DNA of 41,093 nucleotides from a virus, in IMG/VR virus record IMGVR_UViG_3300044998_000101, positions 1 through 41,093 of that record. The stretch is one strand, 5' to 3'. Shown here piece after piece: positions 8,525-17,045 of the stretch (position 1 is the first letter of the stretch; the number at the start of each line of letters is the position of its first letter). Below the pieces are notes generated by a model. It was given only the letters and a program-made list of their open reading frames with translations, had not been told where the DNA came from and searched no databases. The translations under genes were made by a program, and so were the position numbers.

Positions 8525-9067
8525 TTAACTGATAGTGATCGTAACGGTAACTCTCCAAGTCTGGCCTGAGGTTTTCGTACCTTCAGCAGAAACCTTGCGG
8601 TTCAGCATTGTGCCAGCAGATGAAGCGTTAAACACTGCAAACTCATTCCAAGCAAAGTTCGCGTCACTTGATTCAAAGTCTGACTGGAACACAATCTGTT
8701 GACTTGTTCCGTAGGTTGGATACGAAGCGTTCATCGCTTTGCGCAATTTGTTGGAAGCAGCCTGTAGGTCTGTTTGTGAAGCAGCAGCAGCCGTACTCGA
8801 GTCACCAACACCAATATACGCGTTCGCGTTATTGAATGCAGTGCCACCGCCTCCAGCGAGAAGTGTGAGCATGGCGTTAATACCAGCGTTCACTAAAATG
8901 TTCTTCTCAAACTCAGAGACTTCGTATGCTTTGCCGGCTTTTACAGCGTCGTCATTTGCAAACTTCTCAATTCTAAAATGAGCCTTCCATACACCCTTGT
9001 CGCTCACGCCCTTCATGTTCATGGATTGAAGGCTGTCAATGCCAATACCAGCGTCGTGTTTATTCAT
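8525..9067 (-). CDS. Putative virion structural protein
   Basis: A 180-residue protein. The ATG at 9067 follows a GAGGAGG site by seven bases, so it is preferred over an upstream TTG. The pattern ILVNAGINAMLTLLAGGGG then NANAYIGVGDSSTAA then SDANFAWNEFAVFN is seen in many small phage virion proteins of unknown role found among head or fibre genes. C-terminal strands (TWRVTVTITIS) suggest a beta sandwich. It is the last gene before an intrinsic terminator, in the capsid operon. A head-decoration or head-fibre role is possible but not shown. Confidence 0.65.
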   Translation of the reverse strand: MNKHDAGIGIDSLQSMNMKGVSDKGVWKAHFRIEKFANDDAVKAGKAYEVSEFEKNILVNAGINAMLTLLAGGGGTAFNNANAYIGVGDSSTAAAASQTDLQAASNKLRKAMNASYPTYGTSQQIVFQSDFESSDANFAWNEFAVFNASSAGTMLNRKVSAEGTKTSGQTWRVTVTITIS

Positions 9068-9254
9068 TGTCGGCCTCCTCTTCAATCACACCGAGAGCAA
9101 TAAGTTTCAGGCGCACTGGCTCGTTCACTGTTGCCATTCGCTTAGCGACTTCAACAGTGCATTGACGCATCACGTCCTCAATAGGGTCGTAGTATTCAAC
9201 TAAACCCTGTGAGAGCAGAACATCGTCATTGGTAACGGGTCGTGGTTGTGACAT
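9060..9254 (-). CDS. Small acidic protein of the capsid operon
   Basis: A 64-residue protein (MSQPRPVTNDDVLLSQGL...). It begins one base after the stop of the preceding gene and its TAA overlaps the start of the next gene by eight bases. The sequence is helical with a C-terminal acidic end. I do not recognise a family. The tight spacing on both sides supports a real gene in the capsid transcript. Confidence 0.6.
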   Translation of the reverse strand: MSQPRPVTNDDVLLSQGLVEYYDPIEDVMRQCTVEVAKRMATVNEPVRLKLIALGVIEEEADNE

Positions 9255-9255
9255 A

Positions 9256-9594
9256 TTATTGGTTCTTTAGTGTCTCTAATATTTCTTTCTTGGTTTTACT
9301 CTCGTCTACAGCAATGCCTTTTGATCGAGCGTACTCAACAACTTCCACTTTCGTGTTGTCCATGTTCACTGGTAATCCAGTGTCCTCGGTTGTGTCGTCT
9401 TGTGTGTTCTCGTCAGTGTCAGCGTTTGCTTTTTCGAGTTCTGCTAGGCGCTTAGCGTCGCTCTTACTCTTTGGAGTCTCAATTGCTCCGCTCTCTTGGA
9501 GACTTGCAATCGTTTCTTTGTCCATTTCCTTTGGTACTTCCATACCTGCGTTATAGACTTGTCCGCCGAATTTTACGTTAGATGCGAATTTCAT
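9256..9594 (-). CDS. Small capsid-operon protein with C-terminal HeH/SAP-like motif
   Basis: A 112-residue protein in three parts. A beta N-terminus (KFASNVKFGGQVYNAGMEV) resembles the short hairpin found at the start of many phage head-associated proteins. An acidic linker rich in D, E and T follows. The C-terminal 30 residues (VEVVEYARSKGIAVDESK, then TKKEILETL) match the helix-extended-helix pattern of HeH/LEM/SAP-like domains, which bind DNA or other proteins. Such proteins often follow the major capsid gene and act as head-fibre or head-completion factors. Function is inferred. Confidence 0.6.
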   Translation of the reverse strand: MKFASNVKFGGQVYNAGMEVPKEMDKETIASLQESGAIETPKSKSDAKRLAELEKANADTDENTQDDTTEDTGLPVNMDNTKVEVVEYARSKGIAVDESKTKKEILETLKNQ

Positions 9595-9613
9595 GGTATT
9601 CCCTTCTTAGTGT

Positions 9614-9641
9614 AAGGGGGCTGAGTTTCCCCAACCCCCTT
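9614..9641 (-). terminator. Hairpin after the major capsid gene (weak terminator or mRNA stabiliser)
   Basis: AAGGGGG and CCCCCTT arms flank a 14-base loop, directly after the capsid gene stop. In the reading direction it is followed by ACACTAAG rather than a U tract. It is therefore more likely a 3' stabiliser or partial terminator that raises capsid mRNA over downstream genes. Confidence 0.5.
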
Positions 9642-9653
9642 GTATTTTCAATC

Positions 9654-10589
9654 TTACTTGACGTCTTTGATTAAGTAGACAGCTTCAGCAGCTACCAACT
9701 TAGCTTCAAAGTAGTCGGTGAAACGTACAAATGTAGTTCCACGGCCAGCTTGTGGCTCGTCCCATCGGTCAACTACGCGCTCACCTTCAACTTGCAAGGT
9801 GTACATAGGGTTGATCTGAGTCAAGTCTGGCTCAGTACCTTCTGCAACGACCATACAAATCGCGTTGTCGCCCCAGACACGTGCTAACACGTCGGCTTGG
9901 CCCTCTTTAGCGGTGTTGTACATAGCTTTACCAACGATGATCTCGTCAACTTGGAAAAGAGCTTCCAATTGTTCCATTGTCAGAGGAGTGCGCAAAGTTG
10001 CGGTACTCATACGAGCAATGAGTTGAGCGTTAGATCGAGCAGTTTCAAAGGCTTCGTAACCTAAGAGCAAGACTCTTCGGCCAGAGATTCCTTTGGCTTC
10101 GATGGTAGCAAAACCGAGTTCAACGTCAGCGACAGGGTTGGAATCAGCATGAACTGCGCTCCATTTGTCGTTTGAGGTCAAAGTCACGTTCTGAGTGATG
10201 ATCGAAGTGTTCTGCAAAATGTCAGCAACGGTCTTCTCATGGCGAAGCATGATTTTTCCGGTAACGTTAGCAGCAGCTCGGCGAAGAGCTTTTTCCTCAC
10301 CCATAACGCGTTTCTCTTTACGAGTAACACCTTGTTCGAGTGAGTGTTCGATCAATGGACCGTAACTAGCGAGACTCATTGAGTAGTCAACGCGGTTCGC
10401 CCGTGCTAAGCCAGTACGCAAGTCATCTTCAAGACGCTTTGCTTCTTGGCCGTACACGTAGTAGTAACCAGTGTCGCTCTCAACATTGACGCGAGGTGCG
10501 ACTCTGTCGGCGATGAACGTGTTACTGTTGTAATCCTTTGCAATTTGGGTTAACAGCGGATCAACTGTGTATTCTACGGATTGTGGCAT
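9654..10589 (-). CDS. Major capsid protein, HK97 fold (lambda E-like)
   Basis: A 311-residue protein placed after the protease/scaffold and decoration genes. Features of E-type capsid proteins are visible: an N-terminal arm (PLLTQIAKDYNSNTFIADRV), the strand pattern TGYYYVYGQEAKR, a long spine helix region (ALRRAAANVTGKIMLRHEKT), and a C-terminal domain with VWGDNAICMVVAEG and FVRFTDYFEAKLV. Length is normal for this class. A hairpin follows the gene, as often seen for highly expressed capsid genes. Confidence 0.9.
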   Translation of the reverse strand: MPQSVEYTVDPLLTQIAKDYNSNTFIADRVAPRVNVESDTGYYYVYGQEAKRLEDDLRTGLARANRVDYSMSLASYGPLIEHSLEQGVTRKEKRVMGEEKALRRAAANVTGKIMLRHEKTVADILQNTSIITQNVTLTSNDKWSAVHADSNPVADVELGFATIEAKGISGRRVLLLGYEAFETARSNAQLIARMSTATLRTPLTMEQLEALFQVDEIIVGKAMYNTAKEGQADVLARVWGDNAICMVVAEGTEPDLTQINPMYTLQVEGERVVDRWDEPQAGRGTTFVRFTDYFEAKLVAAEAVYLIKDVK

Positions 10590-10622
10590 ATAGATTTATT
10601 CCTTTATTCCTTTCTTAAATTA

Positions 10623-11000
10623 TTATGGTGTTGGGATGAGTAATGGGTCGCCGTAAGCTTCAATTACGTCTCCTGATACACCACTCTCCATTGCGTAACC
10701 AAAACTCTCGTCACCGGCTACAGCTTCGATAGCTTTAGCATTCGCGTTGGAAGCGAGTCTGTCGCCACGATCCACAGAGCCTTCAAGTTTCACTTTGAAA
10801 GTGACGCCAGCAGTAATGCGGACGACTTCTGCGGTTTCGCCTGATTTTGGTTTGTTGTTAATAACGCCGAAAACCTTAACACCGTCCCCTGCGAGGGTAA
10901 CTTGTTGATCTCCGGTTTGAGTTACCAAGTGATACTGCTTTGCGCTGTAGTCAGCAGCAGCGGTCATGGAACTGAACTCAGAATGTTGTGTGACTGCCAT
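10623..11000 (-). CDS. Capsid decoration protein, DUF2190-like
   Basis: A 125-residue beta-rich protein. The patterns LAGDGVKVFGVINNKPKSGE, ITAGVTFKVKLEGSVDRGDR and SFGYAMESGVSGDVIEAYG match the DUF2190 family of capsid cement proteins, which trim the outside of HK97-fold shells. It lies between the protease/scaffold and major capsid genes, the usual position. Length fits the family. Confidence 0.85.
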   Translation of the reverse strand: MAVTQHSEFSSMTAAADYSAKQYHLVTQTGDQQVTLAGDGVKVFGVINNKPKSGETAEVVRITAGVTFKVKLEGSVDRGDRLASNANAKAIEAVAGDESFGYAMESGVSGDVIEAYGDPLLIPTP

Positions 11001-11025
11001 ATGTTGTTTTCCTTTACTATTTTAG

Positions 11026-11763
11026 TTATTTAGCCAATTCTTTTTGGGCTTGTTTGTATAGTTCTGGATGCTCCTTCTCCATTAAGTCTAATGCTTTTTC
11101 GGTAGAGTGTCCAGCTTTTTTGTAACTCGCCATGATTGTTTGATATTTTGTTGCTACGCTTCCCTCATCTTGGCTATCCTTTCCGATCTCCCCAGCAAGT
11201 TTCACACCGGGTAAACCGTTCACAATTGTGCGGAATGCGTCTGCCGTTTTCTGGTCAGCGCTCATCAGGAAGTCAACAACAGCATCTTTTTGTGCTGGCA
11301 AAATACGGGTCATCCCGTCGTTGCCTTTGATTAAGCCGTCAACTTCTTTTGAAACTTCGTTGCGCTTCACAGTTTCTTGTGCCTTCACCAATTCAGCTTG
11401 TGCAGCTTGGAATGCTTTGAGTTCACTAGCCTTGATGGTTACGGGCTTGTCCTCGTTGGCTTGGATGTCTTCACTACCTTCGCCTGAGCCTTCGCCTTCT
11501 CCCTCTTCACCTGCTCCAGCACCCTCGTCAGAAGCACCAGCGTCTTCAGCGTCAGAATCTCCACCCTCTCCAGCGCCTTCGCCGTCAGTAGATGTATCTT
11601 CGTTTGCACTGTCATCGTTTGCCCCTTCGTCACTAGCATCAGTCTCAGCTTGCAACTGAGCTTTTTGCTCTTCAGATAATTCAGCGACGTGTTCCGTGAG
11701 GAATGCTTTTTCCTCTTCGGTTCGGTCGGCAGCTTTTTTGGCTAAGATTTCTTGTACTGTCAT
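11026..11763 (-). CDS. Internal-start scaffold protein (Mu gpZ-like)
   Basis: Codon 180 of the protease/scaffold gene is ATG, in frame. It is preceded by a very strong double Shine-Dalgarno site (AGGAGAGGAG) six bases away, followed by MTVQEILAKKAAD. Translation from here gives a 245-residue scaffold lacking the protease domain. Mu (I/Z) and lambda (C/Nu3) use the same nested design to supply excess scaffold. The ribosome site is seen in the sequence; the product is inferred. Confidence 0.75.
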   Translation of the reverse strand: MTVQEILAKKAADRTEEEKAFLTEHVAELSEEQKAQLQAETDASDEGANDDSANEDTSTDGEGAGEGGDSDAEDAGASDEGAGAGEEGEGEGSGEGSEDIQANEDKPVTIKASELKAFQAAQAELVKAQETVKRNEVSKEVDGLIKGNDGMTRILPAQKDAVVDFLMSADQKTADAFRTIVNGLPGVKLAGEIGKDSQDEGSVATKYQTIMASYKKAGHSTEKALDLMEKEHPELYKQAQKELAK

Positions 11764-12300
11764 GATTTGCTCCTCTCCTAATAGTAGCATAATTTCGTTG
11801 TTCTTTGTCAAGTCTACCTGTTGCGCTCGGCTTTCTGCGCCTTTTTCAGAGGCAAGCAACGGGAGTTCTTTGAGCAACGGTCTGTTTGTAAGTGTACCAG
11901 CTAAAAATACTGGACCTTGGTGTGTGCTTGTCTGAGGGTCAACCCAATCAAAGCTCCACTCTGGTGAAAACAATCGATAAATCTTTTCGGTTAGCAACTC
12001 TTTACCGTAACTTGTCCAATCAATGTCAGCGTAAAGTCCGTCCTCTTCGGCGGTCAATTGTTCAACCCAACCGGCAGCTTTTCCGCCGTCGTGGTCTACG
12101 TCAATCGGAACGCCCTTGCGGACTCCTCGGCTAAAGTACGCCACCATCTGCTCGGCAATCTCTTTGGTCATCACCACCATGCCATACCAGTACGTGTTCC
12201 ACTCTCCGTATGGTAAAACCTTGATCTTTGTAGGCAGTGAGCCTTTTTCGTCGGCAGCAATAACTGTTGCGGACACTGATTTCATCGTTTTATTTTTCAT
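11026..12300 (-). CDS. Head maturation protease fused to scaffold (Mu gpI-like)
   Basis: A 424-residue protein. Residues 25 to about 165 match Mu gpI-type prohead proteases (WYGMVVMTKEIAEQMV, GVPIDVDHDGGKAAGWVEQL, RLFSPEWSFDW, FLAGTLTNRPLLKELPLLA). Residues 180-424 form a scaffold-like half. It has a helical start, a very acidic low-complexity stretch rich in E, D, G and A (about 215-285), and a helical C-terminus ending in a basic segment. The protease cleaves scaffold and itself during head maturation. An internal start (see next entry) probably makes scaffold alone, as for Mu gpZ. A promoter-like sequence lies just upstream at 12312-12340. Confidence 0.88.
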   Translation of the reverse strand: MKNKTMKSVSATVIAADEKGSLPTKIKVLPYGEWNTYWYGMVVMTKEIAEQMVAYFSRGVRKGVPIDVDHDGGKAAGWVEQLTAEEDGLYADIDWTSYGKELLTEKIYRLFSPEWSFDWVDPQTSTHQGPVFLAGTLTNRPLLKELPLLASEKGAESRAQQVDLTKNNEIMLLLGEEQIMTVQEILAKKAADRTEEEKAFLTEHVAELSEEQKAQLQAETDASDEGANDDSANEDTSTDGEGAGEGGDSDAEDAGASDEGAGAGEEGEGEGSGEGSEDIQANEDKPVTIKASELKAFQAAQAELVKAQETVKRNEVSKEVDGLIKGNDGMTRILPAQKDAVVDFLMSADQKTADAFRTIVNGLPGVKLAGEIGKDSQDEGSVATKYQTIMASYKKAGHSTEKALDLMEKEHPELYKQAQKELAK

Positions 12301-12311
12301 AGGTTCTCTCC

Positions 12312-12340
12312 ATGATATGCGGTTTATAGTTCCGCGTCAA
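12312..12340 (-). promoter_or_regulatory. Putative sigma70-type promoter for the capsid operon
   Basis: Read leftwards: TTGACG (12340-12335), a 17-base spacer, then TATCAT (12317-12312). It lies in the 45-base gap between the minor head protein stop and the protease start, one of the few real gaps in the late region. Confidence 0.6.
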
Positions 12341-12345
12341 ATATA

Positions 12346-13194
12346 CTAGTAGCTCAACATCTCCACGACTTTCTTTGCAATATCAATGTCCCACTGCTTC
12401 GGCTTCCCGTTCTCTGGGAAAAGCAACTTAATCAAACATCGGCAATTAGGATGCCCCGGAGTTCCGCTTTTGCCGTTGCTAAACATCGCGTCTAGTCTCA
12501 CCGTTTCCCCGTTCGAGCTTGCACAAATCGGGCAAGGTTCGCTCGTTGCGTCCCACTGCTTGCGGTCAGCCCCACTTTCAAACCCCACCATCAAACGGCC
12601 ACCAGTAAAAGCACGGACACTCTCAGTGTGTGCGATCGTTGCGCTTCGCTTCTTGTCTGAGATCGTGCTGTACAGTCTCCCCTTTGCCACCTTCGTGCTT
12701 TCGCCCAACTGAATACTCAGTTTAATAGCATTGCGGATGCGGTCTATTGTGGTGTCGGTCAGCTCGCCAGCCAGCTTCGGAGTGTACAGGTTCATGAATC
12801 GGGTAGCCGGTGCGTCGTCTCCGCTCCACCCTATGTCTTGTCCTAGCTCCATCTCGGTGTATTCGCCTCCAGCTTCCAATGCGTCCATAAGTGTCTGCGT
12901 TAACAATAAGGTGATTTTCAGCTTCTCATCGCTCCACGATGTCTTCACTAAATCCATAATTCCGGCTTTTCTTTTCTCGTATGCGTCCCAATCCACCTCA
13001 CGAATCACTCTTTTTGCTTGTTTATCAAAAAAAGTACGTAACTCGTTCTCGGTCTGCATATCAGATCGGGTAAGTTTGCGGAATATTGCCATGTCCTTCT
13101 GGTAGTCAGGATGGTACTGCTCCCCCGGAAGTTCACTGGCGTGGTAGAGGGCTAAAAGCTCCTCAGCTTGTATGAGTTCGCTTAGTAAGGGCAT
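12346..13194 (-). CDS. Minor head protein, Mu gpF / SPP1 gp7-like
   Basis: A 282-residue protein following the portal, with which it overlaps by about 32 bases. The C-terminal half carries the family signature: TIAHTESVRAFTGG, KQWDATSEPCPICASSNG, GTPGHPNCRCLIKLLFP, with a Cys/His cluster typical of the Mu F-type domain. The N-terminal half is helical. These proteins enter the head with the portal and are thought to help assembly or DNA ejection. The ATG at 13194 follows an AAGG by six bases; the TTG two codons earlier is less likely. Confidence 0.88.
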   Translation of the reverse strand: MPLLSELIQAEELLALYHASELPGEQYHPDYQKDMAIFRKLTRSDMQTENELRTFFDKQAKRVIREVDWDAYEKRKAGIMDLVKTSWSDEKLKITLLLTQTLMDALEAGGEYTEMELGQDIGWSGDDAPATRFMNLYTPKLAGELTDTTIDRIRNAIKLSIQLGESTKVAKGRLYSTISDKKRSATIAHTESVRAFTGGRLMVGFESGADRKQWDATSEPCPICASSNGETVRLDAMFSNGKSGTPGHPNCRCLIKLLFPENGKPKQWDIDIAKKVVEMLSY

Positions 13195-14953
13195 GGACAA
13201 CCTTGTTCAACTGCTCGCCGAACTTTAGCAGTAACGGGTTGCTTCCCTCGTTAGCTTCCTTTTTTCCCGGCGCTGGTTTTGTATTTACGCTATCAATCTC
13301 TTTTTGCAGTTTTTCAATCTTCTGTTCAAACTCAGTCTTTTTGTTAAACACTTCCAATTCTTTTTTGGCTTTGTCTTGGTCGCTCAGCTTCTCACCCTTT
13401 GCCCGTCGCTCTAAGTTTTCTTTGCGCACCTGTCGTGCAAAGTCTTTCATCTCTTGGCGAATCTGTTTGATCTTTTCTTTTTTTGCCTTCACCTCTGGGT
13501 TATCGCTGGCTTTGGCTTTTTTCTTTTTGCCACTTCCACCCTTGCTCTTCGAGCGTTTCAACGCCCCAGAGATCTTGCGTTTGTGTTCGTCGCTCAGCGG
13601 TTGGCCTTTGGCAGCTTCAATCACACCCGGAATCCCGTTCTCGTGTGCTTCAGTAACTTCCTCTTCGGTAACAATCGGCTCACCGTTCTCGTCTAATTCC
13701 TCGTCTACCTCGTCTAAACCTGCCTCTGGGTCGGTTTCTAAGTCAAGTAGCATAGCGTCCATTTCTTCTTGGCTAAAGTCTCCACCCTCTTTTTGTGGCA
13801 ATCCGAGGTGACTTCGGGAAATACGCTCAACACTCTCGTCTTTTTCAATCACTCCCTTGTCCATCATCTTCGCCATAGCCTCGCTCCATTTAGCTAGGTC
13901 TACGTCACCGATCTGCTCGTAGCTCAGTACTGGTGGTTCGGTGTCTGGGAAGTTGTAAGCAACAATCTTGTTGATAATGTACTTCTGAATGTTTGCTTGA
14001 ATGTAGTTTGCAATTGCCTCGAGTGATTGAATAAACAGCTTTTGGTGGTCTTCACTCAATGCGTAACTGCCGGTCGAACTTGCCCCAAGGTCAATGAACT
14101 GTGCTAATACGTTCTTGAGCATCTGTCGGTCGTGGTGTCCAATCATCTCAATAGGGCTTTTGATTGTGCCGGCCTTCATGTCCATAAAGCCCACTTCCCA
14201 ATCAACAGGGAAAATCAACCGGCCTTCTTCGTTCGCGCCGATGTTCGCCAGTATTTCCTCCATCTTGTCCACGTCTCGCTCTAGTGCGCCGGTTGGCTTC
14301 TTAGCGTAAGGAATACCGAGGCCTTGGCGTTCGTGTGCCATCGCGTCGATCAAGTAGTACTTGCTCTTGATGTAGTAGTTCTGGAATGCAGGGCGCAAAA
14401 CAGATCGACCCCACCAGCTCCCGCCTTCGCGTTGGTTAATAAACACCACTAGCTTCTCGAAAGGAATATCCACACTTTCTAGTCCCACGTTCTGGGTCAT
14501 CACGTTTTTGTCGTCGTCAAAGTTTACGATTGTAGTCGGCCATCGGCTGGCTAGCTTGCGAATGTACAGGTAGCCGTCCTTGTCGAAGTCCCAAACTAGC
14601 TCAAACGGCATCACACCGAATGGTAAGTACAACAAAACCTCTTGCAATGTCTCTTGCCACGTCTTTGTCATGCCCTCAAAAAGATTCCACTCTACAAACT
14701 CCGCAGCCTTCTGGCTCTTGCGGGTTTCGTCCGCGGGGTCAAGTCTCCACTTTGTCGAAAGGATCGGCAGGAAAATCGCCATCAATGCAGCGTTAATGGT
14801 TGCGTCCACAAGTCGCATTTTGTTGAACTCTTTAATGCCCTTTTGCCCTTTGAGGTCATTGTTGAACTCTGTGGTGTTGACAATGTTATTCAACATCAAC
14901 AACCCGCCGTGTCCAAGTTCATTAGTAGATGGGGCTTTGGGTTCGGTTGGCAT
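13163..14953 (-). CDS. Portal protein, Mu gp29-like (DUF935), with long basic C-terminal tail
   Basis: A 596-residue protein. Residues 30-390 follow the Mu-type portal pattern: MRLVDATINAALMAIFLPIL, PFGVMPFELVWDFD, GGSWWGRSVLRPAFQNYYIK, GLGIPYAKKP, ALSEDHQKLFIQSLEAIANY. After an acidic linker (about 400-440) comes a segment GQPLSDEHKRKISGALKRSK (about 450-469) that looks like a NUMOD3 DNA-binding motif, then a Lys-rich coiled-coil tail to the end. The usual portals of this family stop near residue 450-500, so the tail is an extension. The portal forms the 12-subunit DNA gate. The gene starts three bases after the terminase stop. Confidence 0.9.
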   Translation of the reverse strand: MPTEPKAPSTNELGHGGLLMLNNIVNTTEFNNDLKGQKGIKEFNKMRLVDATINAALMAIFLPILSTKWRLDPADETRKSQKAAEFVEWNLFEGMTKTWQETLQEVLLYLPFGVMPFELVWDFDKDGYLYIRKLASRWPTTIVNFDDDKNVMTQNVGLESVDIPFEKLVVFINQREGGSWWGRSVLRPAFQNYYIKSKYYLIDAMAHERQGLGIPYAKKPTGALERDVDKMEEILANIGANEEGRLIFPVDWEVGFMDMKAGTIKSPIEMIGHHDRQMLKNVLAQFIDLGASSTGSYALSEDHQKLFIQSLEAIANYIQANIQKYIINKIVAYNFPDTEPPVLSYEQIGDVDLAKWSEAMAKMMDKGVIEKDESVERISRSHLGLPQKEGGDFSQEEMDAMLLDLETDPEAGLDEVDEELDENGEPIVTEEEVTEAHENGIPGVIEAAKGQPLSDEHKRKISGALKRSKSKGGSGKKKKAKASDNPEVKAKKEKIKQIRQEMKDFARQVRKENLERRAKGEKLSDQDKAKKELEVFNKKTEFEQKIEKLQKEIDSVNTKPAPGKKEANEGSNPLLLKFGEQLNKVVHALTKRTHTS

Positions 14954-14955
14954 AA

Positions 14956-16539
14956 TTAAAACTCTTTTTTGCGTAAATCGCCGGTAATGGTTTTTCTTCT
15001 AATCCGTGTGCGCTGTACCGGCTGTTCAGCGGGTGCTTTTTCCTCTTCCATGCTAGCATGAATATGAGCTATCAGTAAATCATACAGCAAAATAATTCCA
15101 TAGCGTAGTGCGTCCGGACCGTGGTCATTGTCTTTAATTGGGATTGTCGAGTACGTCCCGTCGAGGTTCTTCTTGCGCTTGTACCCCATCATCTCGAGGT
15201 GCAACTGGTGACAGTTGCGGGTAAACATGATTCTGCCAGTGCGCAACAGGTTCTTGACCATCTTGATACCGTTGTTCACTTCGTACCGCGCGCCTTCTTT
15301 GTGCTTCTCCATCATCGGCGCACCGCGTCGTCGTCGGTCTGCAATCTCAGTAATGCCGTGGTAGTCAGGAATCCAACCCCGCACGTTTTCGGCAATACTC
15401 ATCCCGTATGTAGCCAGCTTTGATTCTATGGCTTGCCAGATCTCTTCTGTGTCATAGCCCACTAGGTATAGCTCGTCGAAAATAATCACACGGTCAAAGG
15501 TGGTAGGAACAAACGCAAACAGCACTACGTTTGGGTGCTTCTCCACGTTTCCAAAGTCCTCAAAAAGATAAATGTACCCCTGCTTGTTGTCGGTGGGTGT
15601 CCAGTCAATCATGTTCTCTTCTTCGCTGTACACGCTTCCGTAAATCACGCCCTCCAATCCCGGACGCCTACACAACCACTCAGCGTCCCACACTTCGGGG
15701 TCGAGCTTCCGGTGCTTGGTAATTGCGTCGTCCCAGCTGTAATACCCGTCTGCTTCCTCTATGCGGTCGGGCAATTGGCCTTTGAACTCGTCGAGTATCT
15801 TCTTGAGTTTCTTAGGGTCGGTCGGTAGCTTCTCGATCACTTCCCAAATACACCACTGGTACAGTTTTGTGTCCTCATCGTGCTTGGCTTCGTCAATAGC
15901 GCGTTGCATAACTCCGCTCGGGAACTTGCGCGTACTGGTAATAACGATCTTGCTTTCAATGCCATTCTTGCTCTGGGGCATGGAGAATGCTTGCTGGAGA
16001 ATGAACCACAACATCAGGTCGATCTCGTCCAAAAAGAGTAGTTGAGGGTGAGGTGAGTTCACGCCACTAACAGTACCCGTGACAATTTCCACCTTTGCGC
16101 CGTTGTCTAACGTGGTGCGTTTCATCGACTTTTCTTTTTTGTGGTGGGCGAATGGGAATCGGTCGCTAAAGTTCTGGAAGTACTCGTAACACCTCTGGGC
16201 TTGCGCTTGGATAGCACCTACCGTAGCAATCTCTGCCGGCAGGAAGTAGCTCATGATGGTGTCGAGAATCGCAAAGTCAATCGTCTTGCCACCAGAACGG
16301 TTAGCAAGTACGACAGCATTACGGAACTCGTTGAAAATATAATCAGCTACAAAGTCGAAGGGGGCGTTGTGGTCAGGGCAGATCTGTTTGCGTGGTATCT
16401 GTACGCCGAGGTTAAAAGCGATCCACTCCCACAGCAGGTCTTTATCCTTTTCCTCAACTGCCAGCCTCAGCGCTTCCAGCCGTGTTTTCTCCGGTATCCG
16501 TAGCTCCTCGCTCGGCTCGTAGTTTTTTTCGTTCGGCAT
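14956..16539 (-). CDS. Terminase large subunit
   Basis: A 527-residue packaging motor and nuclease. The ATPase half shows a Walker A-like ANRSGGKT (79-86), a Walker B LLFLDEID (167-174) and the coupling segment KIVITSTRKFPSGVM. The RNase H-like nuclease half shows FEDFGN (first acidic site), VIIFDELYLVG (second) and DNDHGPDALRYG (third). Length is normal. Its 5' end overlaps the small subunit gene by 86 bases, a larger overlap than elsewhere here. The C-terminus is basic. Confidence 0.93.
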   Translation of the reverse strand: MPNEKNYEPSEELRIPEKTRLEALRLAVEEKDKDLLWEWIAFNLGVQIPRKQICPDHNAPFDFVADYIFNEFRNAVVLANRSGGKTIDFAILDTIMSYFLPAEIATVGAIQAQAQRCYEYFQNFSDRFPFAHHKKEKSMKRTTLDNGAKVEIVTGTVSGVNSPHPQLLFLDEIDLMLWFILQQAFSMPQSKNGIESKIVITSTRKFPSGVMQRAIDEAKHDEDTKLYQWCIWEVIEKLPTDPKKLKKILDEFKGQLPDRIEEADGYYSWDDAITKHRKLDPEVWDAEWLCRRPGLEGVIYGSVYSEEENMIDWTPTDNKQGYIYLFEDFGNVEKHPNVVLFAFVPTTFDRVIIFDELYLVGYDTEEIWQAIESKLATYGMSIAENVRGWIPDYHGITEIADRRRRGAPMMEKHKEGARYEVNNGIKMVKNLLRTGRIMFTRNCHQLHLEMMGYKRKKNLDGTYSTIPIKDNDHGPDALRYGIILLYDLLIAHIHASMEEEKAPAEQPVQRTRIRRKTITGDLRKKEF

Positions 16540-17044
16540 ATTTCTGTAACATCCTCTCAGCAGCCAGTTCTTCTTCTTCGCTTTGTGGTGCGTCGTCGAA
16601 GTGGTGAGTGTTGTCGGTCTTTGGCATAAAGCGTTTGTCTCGTCGCTCTAATAACCACTTGGCCGTGTTCACGTCACCGGGAATAGGTGGGTCTTCAACT
16701 TCCACCAGCTTTCTGTCTCGGTCGAGCGCTTTTCTTTTTCTGGCCGGTGTTCCCACAATGGCCTTGTGTACGCTCACTAGAGCAGCAATGGTGGTAAAGT
16801 CCTCGGAAGCCTCAATTGTTTCACGGAACGTCTTTGATCGGTTCAGGTATCTGTGGAAGGTTTCATGACTAATGCCAGCGGTGCGGTAGGCCTGTTGTCG
16901 GGTCATGCCGTTTTGTAAGCCGTTAATCAGGCTGTGAAAGATAAATTCATCCAATGCGAGTACATTGCCGTCCTCTCGCTCGGTGTGGGCTTTCAGCTCT
17001 TCAAAGATTTTCGCTAGTAATTTGTTTGGTTGTTCGGTTGCCAT
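16454..17044 (-). CDS. Terminase small subunit
   Basis: A 196-residue protein directly upstream of and overlapping the large subunit. A helix-turn-helix is visible (about 35-75; GMTRQQAYRTAGISHETFHR), followed by a helical segment (TTIAALVSVHKAIVG), WLLERRDKRF and a charged coiled-coil tail. This is the arrangement of small terminases that recognise the packaging site and form a ring on DNA. The family is inferred from HTH plus context. Confidence 0.85.
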   Translation of the reverse strand: MATEQPNKLLAKIFEELKAHTEREDGNVLALDEFIFHSLINGLQNGMTRQQAYRTAGISHETFHRYLNRSKTFRETIEASEDFTTIAALVSVHKAIVGTPARKRKALDRDRKLVEVEDPPIPGDVNTAKWLLERRDKRFMPKTDNTHHFDDAPQSEEEELAAERMLQKYAERKKLRAERGATDTGENTAGSAEAGS

Positions 17045-17045
17045 A

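Noticed and set aside
11439-11639. 66-aa frame inside the scaffold region
   Set aside because: It is out of frame in an acidic low-complexity part of the protease/scaffold gene; a shadow.
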